DNA of 64,000 nucleotides from Lumbricus rubellus (Eukaryota; Annelida; Clitellata; Crassiclitellata; Lumbricidae). This document shows positions 1 to 13,138 of this stretch, piece after piece. The translations under genes and the position numbers were made by a program. How positions within the stretch are numbered: the stretch's first letter is position 1; every line of letters begins with the position of its first letter. The stretch is taken from contig OX243812.1 of the NCBI GenBank assembly GCA_945859605.1, positions 46,203,657-46,267,656 on the forward strand. Reading direction: 5' to 3'. The notes below the pieces were generated by a model. That model made no database searches. It was not told the origin of the DNA and was given only the letters and a program-made list of their open reading frames with translations.

Positions 1-757
1 GTTACGAATGTGAGCTTAATTTTCTAAATTTTGGGTATCGATAATGTCAAAGTTGCATGATGGTAAAGGAGAAGTAGGCATAGAGGAGAGGAGAAGATAT
101 GTTTACGCTGCAGACGAAACTATGTGCGAGGTAAGAATTCTTGAATTTTAGACGACTTAACGTTACAGATTTACGAATTTTGGAGGAAGTCAAAGATTAA
201 GAAGTGATGATTGAGTGAACAAGTAGGCTAGTTGTAGAGGATGCGTAGCCTATGTGAAACATTGGAGAAGCATTAGCAGAAGTGAGCATGTATGACTTGT
301 GTATTATCGCACGATTCAGCATTTCGAAGTAGTGGAATTGTCAAAAATTGTACCAAGTGAGAGTGAAAGCGGTTGTATTAGCACATTTTACCACTTGTAC
401 GTTGTCTGAAATCATGTTTTCACGTTTTCTAAGTAATGGAATTGAACAAATTGCCATTAGCTGACGTTGTCACGCGTTCCCAGTTTGAAATCATGCTTTC
501 TAAGTATTAGAATTGACCAATTCGCACGAAACAACAGCAATATTAGCAGATGTTGGTAGGACTACGTGACTGAAACCATACTTTTCACGATTTCTAACCA
601 TTGGAATTGAGCAAAGTAAAAGAAGTAGCCTACTATTGGTAGTCTTTGACACATGTAGACTACCTCGTTTGAAATCGCAATTTCACGCTTTCTAGGTAAA
701 GGAATTGAACGAAGTAAGAGGTGAGCTAGTATTGGGAGAAGCACGTTCGCAGAATTA
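1..757 (+). repeat. Left arm of the large inverted repeat
   Basis: Begins GTTACGAATGTGAGCTTAAT, which is mirrored at 2313-2332. The inner boundary at 757 falls inside a short direct duplication (736-772 / 782-816) that belongs partly to the spacer. Confidence 0.85.
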
Positions 758-1575
758 CCACCTTGAGTCGATGTTATTGGTAGAAGCACGTTCACAGAAT
801 TGCTACATTGAGTCGAAGTGAAAGATGTGTGAATGGAAATTATTTGAAAAGTCGAGTAGGCTGCGCATGTGAAACCTTGAAATTTGGTCTTGGAGAGAGA
901 AAGTCACGACTATTCCCAATAGGAGTTGTAGGAAAGACATCATATGCCTACGTTGCTTATAATTATTGATTATTTCTACTTATGCTGACGATACATTATT
1001 TCTATGGACACATTTTATTGTAATACGGATATTGGCCACTTTTAGGGATGCATGTGCTTGAACGAATAGAGAACAATCATTGTAGGTTTCAGAGTATAAA
1101 TCACTTTACGGTAAATGCACAGGGCTCTTGTTACCAGTTTGGCAGAAGTAAAGCATCATTATTATAAGAAATGATTGGTGCATTTGCCGTTCGCATTTAT
1201 CTCAAGTATCAGAATTGATAAAACTGTATAATTGAACATTATATTACCAATGTGAATCTTACATTTCCCTCTTGTAGAGAAATCATTGTAGAGAAACCTA
1301 GTGTGCATGCACCCAACCTAGTGTTAAAACCTAATTTTTCTACGCTCCAGCACATCACTTTCAATCATTTCCTTCACCCTTAACATGCATGAGTCTTTAA
1401 GTGCGTACAAATCAAAGTAGGATCGATTGGGAAAGCGTACCTCATCGCTGGTGCCGCAGACGAGCGTGTTGGGTCGGGGCCGCCGCCGCCCCCGTGCGCC
1501 GCTAGAACCACAACCGGTTGAATTTGGACGGTGAAATTTCGGACTTAAGAGTTTTTCAGAGGTGACGAACACACA

Positions 1576-2332
1576 TAATTCTGCGAACGTGCTTCTCCCA
1601 ATACTAGCTCACCTCTTACTTCGTTCAATTCCTTTACCTAGAAAGCGTGAAATTGCGATTTCAAACGAGGTAGTCTACATGTGTCAAAGACTACCAATAG
1701 TAGGCTACTTCTTTTACTTTGCTCAATTCCAATGGTTAGAAATCGTGAAAAGTATGGTTTCAGTCACGTAGTCCTACCAACATCTGCTAATATTGCTGTT
1801 GTTTCGTGCGAATTGGTCAATTCTAATACTTAGAAAGCATGATTTCAAACTGGGAACGCGTGACAACGTCAGCTAATGGCACTTTGTTCAATTCCATTAC
1901 TTAGAAAACGTGAAAACATGATTTCAGACAACGTACAAGTGGTAAAATGTGCTAATACAACCGCTTTCACTCTCACTTGGTACAATTTTTGACAATTCCA
2001 CTACTTCGAAATGCTGAGTCGTGCGATAATACACAAGTCATACATGCTCACTTCTGCTAATGCTTCTCCAATGTTTCACATAGGCTACGCATCCTCTACA
2101 ACTAGCCTACTTGTTCACTCAATCATCACTTCTTAATCTTTGACTTCCTCCAAAATTCGTAAATCTGTAACGTTAAGTCGTCTAAAATTCAAGAATTCTT
2201 ACCTCGCACATAGTTTCGTCTGCAGCGTAAACATATCTTCTCCTCTCCTCTATGCCTACTTCTCCTTTACCATCATGCAACTTTGACATTATCGATACCC
2301 AAAATTTAGAAAATTAAGCTCACATTCGTAAC
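1576..2332 (-). repeat. Right arm of the large inverted repeat
   Basis: Reverse complement of 1-757. A 64-codon open frame here (end of 1562-1771, +) matches the one on the opposite strand in the left arm, which is simply a consequence of the palindrome. No homology to a known protein was recognised. Confidence 0.85.
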
Positions 2333-2869
2333 TTCATCGGTTATTTCTGCTACATCTCTGACTTAAGCAATTCCAAAGTTAAAAAAATAACGATGAAATT
2401 AAGAAATTCAGTGTGCCACTCAGCTACAACAGTGGTAATATTACTATTTTGAAATGAAATGTTGTTACATAAAATCCTAAAGTAGACTACTTGTCTGGCA
2501 TGTGCTAAAAATAGATTTAGTTGACTCAAGATTTCAATAGCGTGAGAAGTGTGAATTTGACTAGAGTCCCATATCTGTGTAAAATAAACCATGCAAAATG
2601 CTATTGGTATTACAAAAATTCAGTTTGAGTGCACAACTTACTCTACAATGAACACCTTCAAAGTAATGAATGGACAGCATACAGTGGAAAATAATTCACA
2701 GTTCTAAGTCACACATTTTCCCAGTCCTCCAATGCTTTTTACATTCTGCCACTTCTCATCATAAATTGACCACTACAACACGGTCTTTTTCAAATCAATA
2801 TATTAGAAAATTATCAAATACACCAAAAACATCTGTCTCTCTCTCTCTTGCACAATTTTCACCAAACAC
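2333..2869. other. Unique AT-rich stretch without recognisable gene
   Basis: Lies between the palindrome and the satellite. Only short ORFs without family resemblance are present. Confidence 0.5.
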
Positions 2870-4570
2870 ATGCCTTCAACGCTTTCATCATTGCATTCGT
2901 CCACCAAGAATAAGTCTCACACGCTCCTACAGTTCGTAATTTTCACAAAACATGACTAAGAAACGAATGTTGTCACTAAGTTAGAGTTTCAACGCTTTCA
3001 TCCTTGCATTCGTTCATCAAGAATATCTCTTATGTGTCCCTACAGTTTGTAATTTTCACATCAACACACAACTCCAGCACTCTTACCATTGCATTCGTTC
3101 ACCAAAATACCACTCACAAGTGCGAACATCTCGTAATTTTCACTAAATACGCGACTCCAATACTATTACCATTGCATTCGTTTGTCAAAATGCTACTCTT
3201 AAGTCCGAACATCTCGTAATTTTGACTAATTGCGCTGCTGTAACACAATTACCATTGCATTCGCTCACCAAAATGCTTCTCATAAGACCCATCATCTCGT
3301 GATTTTCACCAAATACACGACTCCAAATCTTTCACCATTGCATTCTTTCACCAAAAATATCTCTCATACACTTCTTCAGTTCGTAATTTTCATAAAACAT
3401 GACTAAGAAACGAAGGTTGTCACTAAGTTAGAGTTCCAACGCTTTCATCCTTGCATTCGTTCACCAAGAATATCTCTTATATGTCCCTACATTTTCACAT
3501 CAACATACAACTCCAGCACTCTTACCATTGCATTCGCTCACCAAAATACCACTCATAAGTCCGAACATCTCGTATTTTCACTAAATACACGACTCCAATA
3601 CTATTACCATAGCATTCTTTTGTCAAAATGCTACTTTAAAGTCCGAACATCTCGTAAATTTCACTAAATACACGTCTCCAACACTATTACCAATGCATTC
3701 GCTCGCCAAATTACCACTCACAAGTGCGAACATCTCGTAATTTTCACTAAATACACGACTCCAATACTATTACCATTGCATTCGTTTGTCAAAATGCTAC
3801 TCTGAAGTCCGAACATCTCATAAATTTCACTAAATACGCGACTCCAACACTATTATCAATGCATTTGCTCGCCAAAATACTACTCACAAGTGCGAACATC
3901 TCGTAAGTTTCACTAAATACACGACTCCAATACTCTTACCATTGCATTCGTTTGTCAAAAATGCTACTCTTAAGTCCGAACATCTCATAATTTTCACTAA
4001 ATCCATAATTCCAACGCTATTACCATTGCATTCGCTCGCCAAATTAGCATTCACAAGTGCGAACATCTCGTAATTTTCACTAAATACACGACTCCAATAC
4101 TCTTACCATTGCATTCGTTTGTCAAAAATGCTACTCTTAAGTCCGAACATCTCATAATTTTCACTAAATCCATAACTCCAACACTATTACCAATGCATTC
4201 ACTTGCCAAAATACCACTCACAAGTGCGAAGATCTCGTAATTTTCACTAAGTATGCGACTCCAACACACTTACCATTGCATTCGCTCATCAAAATACCAT
4301 TCATAAGTCCGAACATCTCCTAATTTTCACTAAATACACGACTCCAACACTCTTACCATCGTATTCGTTCACCAAAAAATACCTCTCAAACGGCCAAGTA
4401 ATTTGTAATTTTCGTCAAATATACGACTAAGAAACGACCAAATGATTGTTTTCACTAAGTCAGAGTTTCAAGGTTTTCACCGTTACACCCGTTCACCAAA
4501 GATACTTCTCATAAGTTGGTACACCTAATAATTTTCGCCAAGCACACGACTTCGACATTCTGATTTATAT
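2870..4570. repeat. Satellite-like tandem array, unit about 83 bp, ~20 copies
   Basis: The motif ACCATTGCATTCG recurs every ~83 bp (for example 3091, 3174, 3257), followed by a CACCAAAAT or TTTGTCAAAAT variant, then GTCCGAACATCTCGTAATTTTC and ACTAAATACACGACTCCAA. In 3690-4270 two variants (GCTCGCCAA and GTTTGTCAAAA) alternate, giving a ~166-bp dimeric higher-order unit. Edge copies at 2870-3060 and 4380-4570 are more diverged, as expected for an ageing array. Confidence 0.85.
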
Positions 4571-4978
4571 TGCATTCATTTTGGAAAAAGTAAAAAAATC
4601 TTGTGTAGTTCATCTATGTGCGCCGATATCACCCCTTACTCTACTACTTACATTAAGCTTATAATAACAATTTGTAAAATCGAAAATTTTAAGATGACTT
4701 AAAAAAAATTTTTTTCGGCGACTGTGTATCTATCGGCAGTCATACAACTACTTGCATTTTGCTTTGATCGACGTAAGGAAGGCGGCGCCTATATTACACG
4801 ACCGATGGTGGACTTAAAATAATTAATTCATCTAATTATGTAGAAGAAGTATCTTGTAACAGTGCACCGTCATCATATCGAATTGGTAATTAAATCAGGT
4901 CAAATGTCAACATATCGAATTGGTAATTAAATCAGTTAATTAATGCAAAGTCATGTGTAACAAAAGAGCTCTCTTTAT
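4571..4978. other. AT-rich intergenic stretch with a short direct duplication
   Basis: ATATCGAATTGGTAATTAAA occurs twice (near 4875 and 4915), followed by TCAG in both copies. Nothing else recognisable. Confidence 0.5.
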
Positions 4979-5077
4979 CCTATGGAGAGTGACAAATCAC
5001 CTGACCCCCCCTCCGGGGGAGGGAGGAGGGAGGGAGGGGAGGGGGAGGGGGGCAGGTGATTTGTCACTCTCTATAGG
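4979..5077. repeat. 25-bp inverted repeat enclosing a G-rich loop
   Basis: Arms 4979-5003 and 5053-5077 match at 24 of 25 positions (right arm begins CAGGTGATTTGTCACTCTCT). The 49-base spacer is a C-run followed by purine-only G-runs of 3-6 G, which fits the G-quadruplex pattern. Confidence 0.85.
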
Positions 5078-5448
5078 ACCACTACTCTTATATGTGTAGG
5101 CCCTATAATATATACATGTATTATGCTCTTAGTAGGCCATACCTGGTATGTTGTATGTTCCGAAACGTTGCTGTTGCTAATAATGATGATAGCGACGATG
5201 GTGACCATAAAACGTCAACTGTGCATAGCAAAATTAATGTATGCAGTAAAATAGGAGACGGTTTTATTCCGACCCGTGTAGGCCTAGTTCTCCAGCTATC
5301 AATGCCAAAATAATTGTTTTTAACTATATGCGCTATATAATTTATATATATATATCTATGAGCATGAAACCGCGGATAAGTAATTATAAACTCGGTCCAA
5401 CCGGTCACTGGTCTCTCTAAACCTTTGGCCCACCCGATCATGGTCCCT

Positions 5449-5521
5449 GCGGACCCTGTGACGAATGTGGATCCTGTGATCCATGCGGACCCTGTGGCCC
5501 CTGCGGACCCTGTGGCCCCAG
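5449..5521. repeat. Short 18-bp tandem repeat (GGACCCTGTGGCCCCTGC type)
   Basis: Three to four degenerate copies. They create a DPVAP-like repeat in a + strand ORF (5425-5682) and a Gly-rich repeat on the other strand. Neither ORF resembles a known protein. Confidence 0.6.
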
Positions 5522-5682
5522 TCCCTCCTCGAAACGGTCTCACTGCCAGAGACGTAAACACAATGCGACAAGTCTTATTTGCGAATTCGACCAAACCGTT
5601 TGAGCTCATGAAAAATTCACGATCTCCGCTCGTGTACAGGCGCTACATAAAGCTTATTCTCCATAAATACATTCACGGTTAA

Positions 5683-7620
5683 CAGTGACATGCGGGTGTT
5701 TCACTCATTTGGTTCAATTTGCTCATTCACCCACGCATCTTGACTTCTATTTTCACGATCCATTATGTTTCCATCAGATGGGATTTACTAAGATAAGATC
5801 GGATTCAGGTGCAGTGATTAGCGACTGATTCTTTCCGTTGCCTCCTATAACGGAGGCAGCGGAAAACACTTTAGATCTATTCTGGATAGCAAAAAGTAAA
5901 AAAATTGAAAATTGGAAAGTGAAATATGGGACGGTAAACTTCAGAGAATATTATGAGTTCTGATTTTCAGAGTCCACAATATCAAATGATTTTAGATGGA
6001 TTGGGTGAAGAAAGTCTTCACTTGCAATTAAATTTTGTGAACAAAGTCAATTCTTCTACTGAATCCATCCCACCACAATTCAGTGTTTAATCTGTTGTTC
6101 CCACATTACGGATGAATCAAAGTTTGTGCGGGGATCGACCACCAAGCGCCCGAAGGACGATCGTCGAAGCGCATGGCGCAGAGAGTCTTTAAAGAAGTTT
6201 TCAGTTTTCATACTATTGCCTGTTCAAAGTAAAGGCCAATCTCACTGGGTCAAAGCCAAGGGCTCAAAGTGACGAACGGCTGCTATTTAGACGCATTTAG
6301 CATTTTTCCGAGTAACCGCCATCTCGACCCCACACTCCATCCGCGAAGTTCAATTCGCAATCCTGATTATTATCTGATTCACTGCGATCGTCACTGACTC
6401 TGCATCGGCGAACTTCAGAAAAATCTTTTAGGTTCAGTTCTGATCACCGCTGAACTTAACGTAGTAGGCCTACTGCTTGCTGCTGGTCGTGGAAGTTAAC
6501 AGAATCTTGGACTCGGCACATCAGCAGAAATGACGACAGCCATGCACGCACCGGCATGCATTCTCTCCCGTCGTATACTAACGCCTTCGTCTCATAACAA
6601 CCTCCATAATACACACAGTACACCATTTGTTTCAGCTCAATTGAGTTCAGCACATTTTCAGTTTACATTAAGTTGCAGACTTGCTCTTGTTTACAGCAGT
6701 TTTCTATACAAGCAGCAACTATGGATAGTGTGAAAGGCCCTACATAAATGTTTCGCTAGACTACTTTAGATTGCGCATGTGTACCAAGAAAACAGGGACA
6801 GTAACATAGCCGACCGCAGTCGATTAGGTGCTAAGTGCTATAAATTATTAGTATAAAACCGTGTTCAAGAGAAAAACCCAAACCCCACTCGCCGATCACC
6901 ATCTGGATGCCTGCAAATACTTACAGCACCCGATGCGTCTGTGCTTCTCTTCTGGCAGCTGATGTTGCTCTACCGACAGAGTATAGCGCATGCGTCGAAA
7001 GCCAGACCTCCGATGGTGTCGAAGAATATAAACAGTCTCCGCCAGGATGCGCTGCTCAATGGTGAACGGCGTGGTATTTAACTGATCGAAAGAAAGACCT
7101 GCTCTAAGAGATTGTTTGCTGCTCTCATCGTTCGCTTAGACGATCCGAGTGGCTTATTGGGAGGCGATGGTGTTCGCGGTGACTGAAATGCCGCACTGTT
7201 ACGTCCGATAGAACCGATGCTATCAACGCCAAACTAAACTCTCAAAGTTTTTATGGAGTCATCGAGCAGTTATGTATCAGCTGTCGTTTCCATTGCTCGA
7301 CGAATAGTACACGATTGCCTGCAAGTACTTGGGTAAAGTGAGTATGGTCAAACACATAACTGTTTCGCAACTTCTTTTTAAATGTATTATGTATGCGTCA
7401 TTGTAATCTATTTAATGGATATTACACTTTAGCCTATCTAAGCACTTATTTATGCAGATACTTAATACATTCCGTATAAAAGTCTTAGATAGTGATGTTT
7501 GCGAACGCAATTCGTGACAGCCAGTCACTCATATCAGGGTGCTGAAACAATGATCATTACGAGCTTTCGCAAACATGTCAACCAAACTGAGTCAGAGACA
7601 GAGGTATTACAGTTGACAAA
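5683..7620. other. No recognisable gene
   Basis: Mixed-composition sequence with scattered short ORFs below about 70 codons. Two TAGGCCTA-type octamers lie nearby (5279, 6465). Confidence 0.45.
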
Positions 7621-7953
7621 TTGAGAAGAAGTGGAATTTCTCTGGTAGATGTATTGGACAGAAGTGAAATTTCTCTGGTAGATGTATTGGACAGAAGTGG
7701 AATTTCTCTGGTAGATGTATTGGACAGAAGTGGAATTTCTCTGGTAGATGTATTGGACAGAAGTGAAATTTCTCTGGTAGATGTATTGGACAGAAGTGGA
7801 ATTTCTCTGGTAGATGTATTGGACAGAAGTGGAATTTCTCTGGTAGATGTATTGGACAGAAGTGGAATTTCTCTGGTAGATGTATTGGACAGAAGTGGAA
7901 TTTCTCTGGTAGATGTATTGGACAGAAGTGGAATTTCTTTGATAGATGTCTAA
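7621..7953 (+). repeat. 33-bp minisatellite, 10 copies, continuously open in one frame
   Basis: The unit AGAAGTGGAATTTCTCTGGT plus 13 more bases repeats ten times with almost no variation (a G/A switch in two or three copies, and a changed last copy). The 33-bp period keeps one frame open as an 11-residue peptide repeat, ISLVDVLDRSG. The ORF has no ATG start and stops right after the array, so it is most likely non-coding. Confidence 0.85.
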
Positions 7954-10900
7954 TTGAGCTGTAAGCTTATAGTAGGCCTAATTAGTGTTGATGTGTAGTT
8001 GGATGATATCTCAGTCGACTGAACGTCTCACCCGGTTTTCTTTACGACCTAACTGATGGGTCCAGGGTTAACAACGACTGATGAATGACGTATGAAACAG
8101 TGGCGCTATAAAAATTTCATTGATTGATTTCAGATTTGCATCTGTGCTCGTTCCATGGTTTTCTATGATTCCCTCTTCCCTTATTCATTGAACCTTGCGG
8201 AAAATCATGTCCTAGAAAGGCAGAATGTGTTTTGTATGAATGCAAAAAGGAAAATTATTATGACGCCTTTTAAGAGTTCAATGCCGCCTGCAGCAATAGA
8301 AGACACAACTCAGTAAATTATCACAATTGCATGGGCTACTATAGGCAAAGTATTGTCGCTGTTGAATTTGCTGAAATTCACTGGAATCTTTAGCGAGCCT
8401 CTTTCTTTGCAGATCTTTATTTTTAATACGCTCATATAATGAATGCTATAATAAATTATTCTTTCCTGCACAGTAGACTATTTACGGGGGTAACGGCTAT
8501 GATATTGTCCATTGGGGTAATGTAATAACCTATCCACAAAATAAAGCTTACAAAATCTGCACGCAATGTTAAGTCATTGCGCTCTATAATTGAAATTCCT
8601 GAATATTTGACATATTTGCAGCTTCAGTTGAGTAGACCTATATATATATTTTGTATTTAAAAACTTAAGATTTAACAAAATTGTTTTATGGTTAGAAGCG
8701 TTTTTAATCTTTATAATTTGCCTTGTTAGGATGGGAATAAAACGGGGACGGATCTTATGGGGTTGGCGGGGATGGGGCATACCGAAGGAATACAGGATGG
8801 GCAAAGAGACAAAGTTTGTTCCCTTGTCACTATCTATTGCCAGTCAGTGGCCCATAGCTCCAAGCCACGGCTTATTAATTAGACCTCTGTGATTTTTTGC
8901 AGAAACCCCTACCCTGTCTCCTTCAGTCCTTCTATATATTATAGTCTCTTTGTTCCGCTGATCATCGTTATATATTTGGCTCTCGGGCAATGGCTTACCA
9001 ACCTCGTGCTTTTGCAATTGTGCTGCTTCCTGGAGCACCCTCCTCCTTCTTTATATTCGTGCTAAGATATTGACTGGCACTTCTTCCATCCCTGTTGACC
9101 GTTCAAAGGTTTCCCTTTCCATCGTGACTCCCACGCTCAGCGTCTCTGGTCCTGCATTGCAAAGGCACATTACTTGTTTTCAAATACATTACAGTGCAAT
9201 ACAACTTGCATGAAATTTATGAATATATATCGCTCCATATAAACCGTGTGACTTCGGTTGTGTAGAATTGTCAATTGACAATTCCTGCAGATATTAGATT
9301 AAATAGACTTTGACAGCTCCTATATATTGCATAACTCATATTAAAGATATTGCGCGACTTGGACTTGAAGAACTCCTTTAGATCTAATATGGCTCGAGAT
9401 CCTATATAACTATATTCGTATAATAAGATTTGGACTTAGGTGTCATTGGAGAAATGAGCTCGACAAATGGCCGTAAAATGGAGATTATATTTGCACTTAT
9501 CAACGTCGATGTAATGAAACATCGTAAACCATTGTCGAATCTAGCATATTGCAGCGTGTGTCTTAATTCCTGGCTATAGACATTTCGGGAAGGTGCTGAA
9601 ACTGATTGAGCAGTCTGGTGGCTCTTGCGGATCTTCTTGAGTTAAGTGTATGGAAATCACGTCTGCTTCACGGTTCTAGTGACTATGTGAAGTGTCGCTG
9701 ATTTTCATTTGACTTTCCCGATCTTCGTGTTACATTATGCTATGCAGAGGCGCCTCTAGACTTTTCAGACATGGGCACGGAGAGAGGGACCGGGAACCTT
9801 GCGAATAGGCCAGTTAAATAATTGGATGTCTGGTTTCGTCAAAACTTGGGGCTTGATATGTAGGCCTATCATGGATCTCTCCGTATATTGGAAGTGCAGG
9901 AACTTTGAATTTGTTTACATAAATAACCTCAATTTTTCAAGTCAAAATTGGAAACATACCGGTAACCACCTTTTAAAGGAAAAAGTCTAGGCTATTGAGT
10001 ATTGACGGCAAACAGTGCATACGCTTCCGTTTACCGTAAGTGCCAGTTTTCGACTGTCATGCCTATTAGAGTCAATCTCGTCTACAAAACATTCATGTTA
10101 ATTGACTCTGCATGAACAGCTGGATTCAACTGACAGCATTAATAAATTGCTTGAAAAAATGTCAGACACAGAGATAGTGCTTCGTAGATTCTTCAGACTT
10201 AGTTAGACTATAGGAAAGTAAAGAATTCGTTTACAGGCTGCTGACGTTTCTGATAAAACAAAATGAATAGGGTAGGCCTATATTCAGCAATCTGTATATT
10301 TCATAGCAAGCAAATTTATCTTCTTCCAGAAGACAAAGCATGCAGGTCTTTATTTGCTAGTGCTTGGCCTGCCATGAGTTCACTTTGAATGTCTCTGCTA
10401 GGGTAGGCCATTAATGACTATTAATCTAGTACTACATATGTTCCGAAAACCTTGCATCCTGCTGCATCGTGGCCATAAGTGCAAGAAACCACGACCCACG
10501 AGTGAAAATTTGACCCCATTAATAAGCAGCTCAAACTCGTGGCACTGTGGCAGAAAGTACATATAGATTTTATTATGTCATTAGAATAAGTTAAACTCTA
10601 GCAAGTACCGGTAATGGTAAGTGAAAATACCATGGCACAAATAGAATAAAACTGATTTTTTTCGTGGATCATGTCTAAGTAAAAATGTAAGTCATGCCTT
10701 TGAAAATATCAGAGCCAATACTGGATTTCATCATACATTGGACTAGAATTTGGGGCCACCAGAGGCCACATATTCAGCTTGGGCACTGGTTCTCTGGCCT
10801 CCCTGTAGAGTCGCCATTGATGCTTGCAAGAACGTGTGTACTCTCATCTCTTTCCTCTTTTTAAATTCACGCATAGTTTTTTGAATAGAGGCGACCGACC

Positions 10901-12440
10901 GTATACACGAAACCGATCCAATGTGATTGCATGCTTAGCCAATATTGTCTGATTGGATCACAGGTCGGTGTGTGGTTGACTTACGAGTCCTGCGTATTTA
11001 TGCTGCGCTTCATTGCTCTTCATGTTGGTCCGTGTGGCATCGTAATTATGAGGTCGACTGAATTTGATTCTCATGCATGAAGCGCTCGTTTCTGTTGACC
11101 CATCGCTTTGGCCGTATAGTCGACGTAAGGCAATAATAAATTGTGCTTTCTACCATAGTTGTTTAAAAGTTTTTTGGTTTTTATTTGCTCCCAAAAAACG
11201 TGTTTTTAAATTTTTTGCATTGTTTTATTCTTTTTTAATTTTTTATGTAACGCTATTTATTTATTTTCTGTCTCCTATTATTTTTTTTTCTGATATTCCT
11301 TGCGTTTTCAGCCTAATCCCAAGAATTCAGCTAACTGATGCCATTTTTTAATTGTATAACGCCATCATTTAAGAGATACATGTAGTAAGTAAACAAGTGT
11401 TGTAAGTTTAAAATGCAGTTTCAGATGTAAAAAGTCAAATTATTTTCCATTTTCGTTTATTGTGGTTTTTTGGTTTTTTAAAATAAAACGCCTTTTTCCG
11501 GTTTTTTTATTCCGTTTCTATCGTTTTTATATTTATGCGTTCTACCATCTTTGGACATCTTAGAGTTAGACGGTAGATGCACAGTAGCCTATACTGTGGC
11601 TAAAAATCCTTGTCGCTAAATAGACCTATAACATCTCGAATGCTTCTTCGTGACAACGAAAAAATACTAAAAATTGATGTAAATCGTATTTCACAGCTTA
11701 TATGTTTAAGAAGATTACGTTCTCGATGTGTCCGTAAAAGTACAAAAGAGAAATCAGAAGCCATAAGAAGTTTTTAAAAATACCAGAGGAAAAGAAACAA
11801 AAAACATTACCACAAAGATCAGATAAGTATAGTTTTATAATTAGGGAGAACTTGGAGAAGCAAGCTCAGAACTTTATTTAGCTTTTCAGAGATTGCAGTG
11901 TCTGCTTTGATAAAGCGCAGATTATTTCTACTGCACAGGTCAAAGGTCATAGGTGATAGGAACGAATTCATAGGTGCTTCATACTCCTCAGAAAATCCAA
12001 CGTCATCATAATTTATGAACGTTGAATGACTTCTCACTGGAACTAATTAAAAGATTGGCTGATGAATATCACAAAACCTATAAATGCCAGTCTGAGCAGT
12101 AATTCAACAATGCAGCTCACGAACCATTCAGACTATTTTCAGCTGTGAACATAGAACGTCTTCAATGTTCGTTGATGAATCGTTCATCTGTTAAGTGTCG
12201 GATTGGAGACTGTTAAAGCGTTAAAACTGCTGTCCGGTCATTTGCTAAAGAGGCACAGAAGCAGAGCGTGGCATTAAACACGGATTCAGTGACCTAACGC
12301 TGCAGATCCAAAGAAAGACTGTTTGCATCTAACAATGGCAGACGACGACGGCTGCTGCTACAGCCAATGCGATAGAAACCGGAAACGAATCATTTGCAGT
12401 CATGACACATTGGCGCCATTGCTGCGGTGGACCGCTACAG
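7954..12440. other. Long AT-rich stretch without supported gene
   Basis: Contains only short ORFs, several TAGGCCTA octamers (7973, 9861, 10273), and a possible hAT-like end CAGTGGCGCTATA near 8098 that has no partner. T-rich sequence at 11160-11550. Confidence 0.45.
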
Positions 12441-12451
12441 CAGAAACGGAC

Positions 12452-12693
12452 AGAGAAGGAACGAGAATGGAAGAAGAAGACAGGGATAAGGGAAGAAGAA
12501 GGGAGGGAGAGGGGAGGGAGAAGGGAGAGAGAAGGGAGGGAGAAGGAATGGAGAAGAGACGGAGAAGGGATGGAGAAGGGATAGAGAAGGGATGGAGAAG
12601 GGATAGAGAAGGGATAGAGAAGGGATGGAGAAGAGATGGAGAAGAAATGGAGAAGGGACGGAGAAGGGAGGGAGAAGGGAGGGAGAAGGGAGG
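12452..12693 (+). repeat. Purine-rich 11-bp minisatellite (AGAAGGGATGG)n
   Basis: A GA-only strand of about 240 bases with a ragged 11-bp period. It drives long spurious ORFs on both strands (12323-12943 +, 12329-12853 -). Confidence 0.85.
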
Positions 12694-12770
12694 AGCAGAC
12701 GATCGTCTGCCTAATTATTTCCCGGGTTTCCTTTGTGACCGGAAATCGAAGAAGTATACGTGTTGGCTGA

Positions 12771-12838
12771 TTGTATGTATCTATATGTGTATCTATATCT
12801 ATATATACATATGCATATATATATACATGTATACAGTG
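12771..12838. repeat. Degenerate TA/TATC microsatellite
   Basis: Alternating TATC, TATG and TATA steps, flanked by an imperfect short inverted repeat (GTGTTGG ... CCAACAC). Confidence 0.7.
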
Positions 12839-13078
12839 AACCAACACGCACACTGTATATCATTGAGATGTAGATGTGGGCCAGTGTTTCCAATAAGGTC
12901 CCATCTATCACTTAGATTGCGGCGTCAGGTTACAATGTTTTAAGTCAGGTTTCATTAACTGATATTTAATTATATTATTGAACGCAGTGTGTGTTTGTTT
13001 CTGCATGACCATCACTAGAAGATCACTAAAGGGTCTCGTATTCTGGCTTCTTAATCTTCCTCTTCCTTTATTCTTCTG

Positions 13079-13080
<2 letters not shown>

Positions 13081-13117
<37 letters not shown>

Positions 13118-13138
13118 TATATATATATTATATATATC
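13081..13138. repeat. (AC)n then (TA)n compound microsatellite
   Basis: About 17 AC units followed by ~20 bp of TA. Confidence 0.9.

Larger units (their letters stand above)
1..2332. mobile_element. Foldback-like element: 757-bp inverted arms around an 818-bp spacer
   Basis: The left arm (1-757) is the reverse complement of the right arm (1576-2332). Both are exactly 757 bp, and I saw only two mismatches in the parts I compared (near 315 and 439). Each arm contains about five degenerate sub-repeats of roughly 90-115 bp, each carrying a core like AATTCCATTACTTAGAAA followed by GATTTCA. Long inverted repeats made of sub-repeats are typical of foldback-type transposons. The spacer (758-1575) starts with a diverged copy of 736-772 at 782-816 and encodes no recognisable transposase. 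The outer left end coincides with the window edge, so the true end and any target duplication cannot be judged. It could instead be a segmental palindrome. Confidence 0.75.

Noticed and set aside
5121..5609. Collagen-like Gly-x-x run on the minus strand
   Set aside because: Only about ten triplets, caused by an 18-bp tandem repeat; Gly spacing breaks quickly.
8098..8160. hAT-like end CAGTGGCGCTATA
   Set aside because: No matching right end or duplication found.
12323..12943. 206-codon + ORF and 174-codon - ORF
   Set aside because: Most of their length is the purine-rich 11-bp array; no domains and no splice support.
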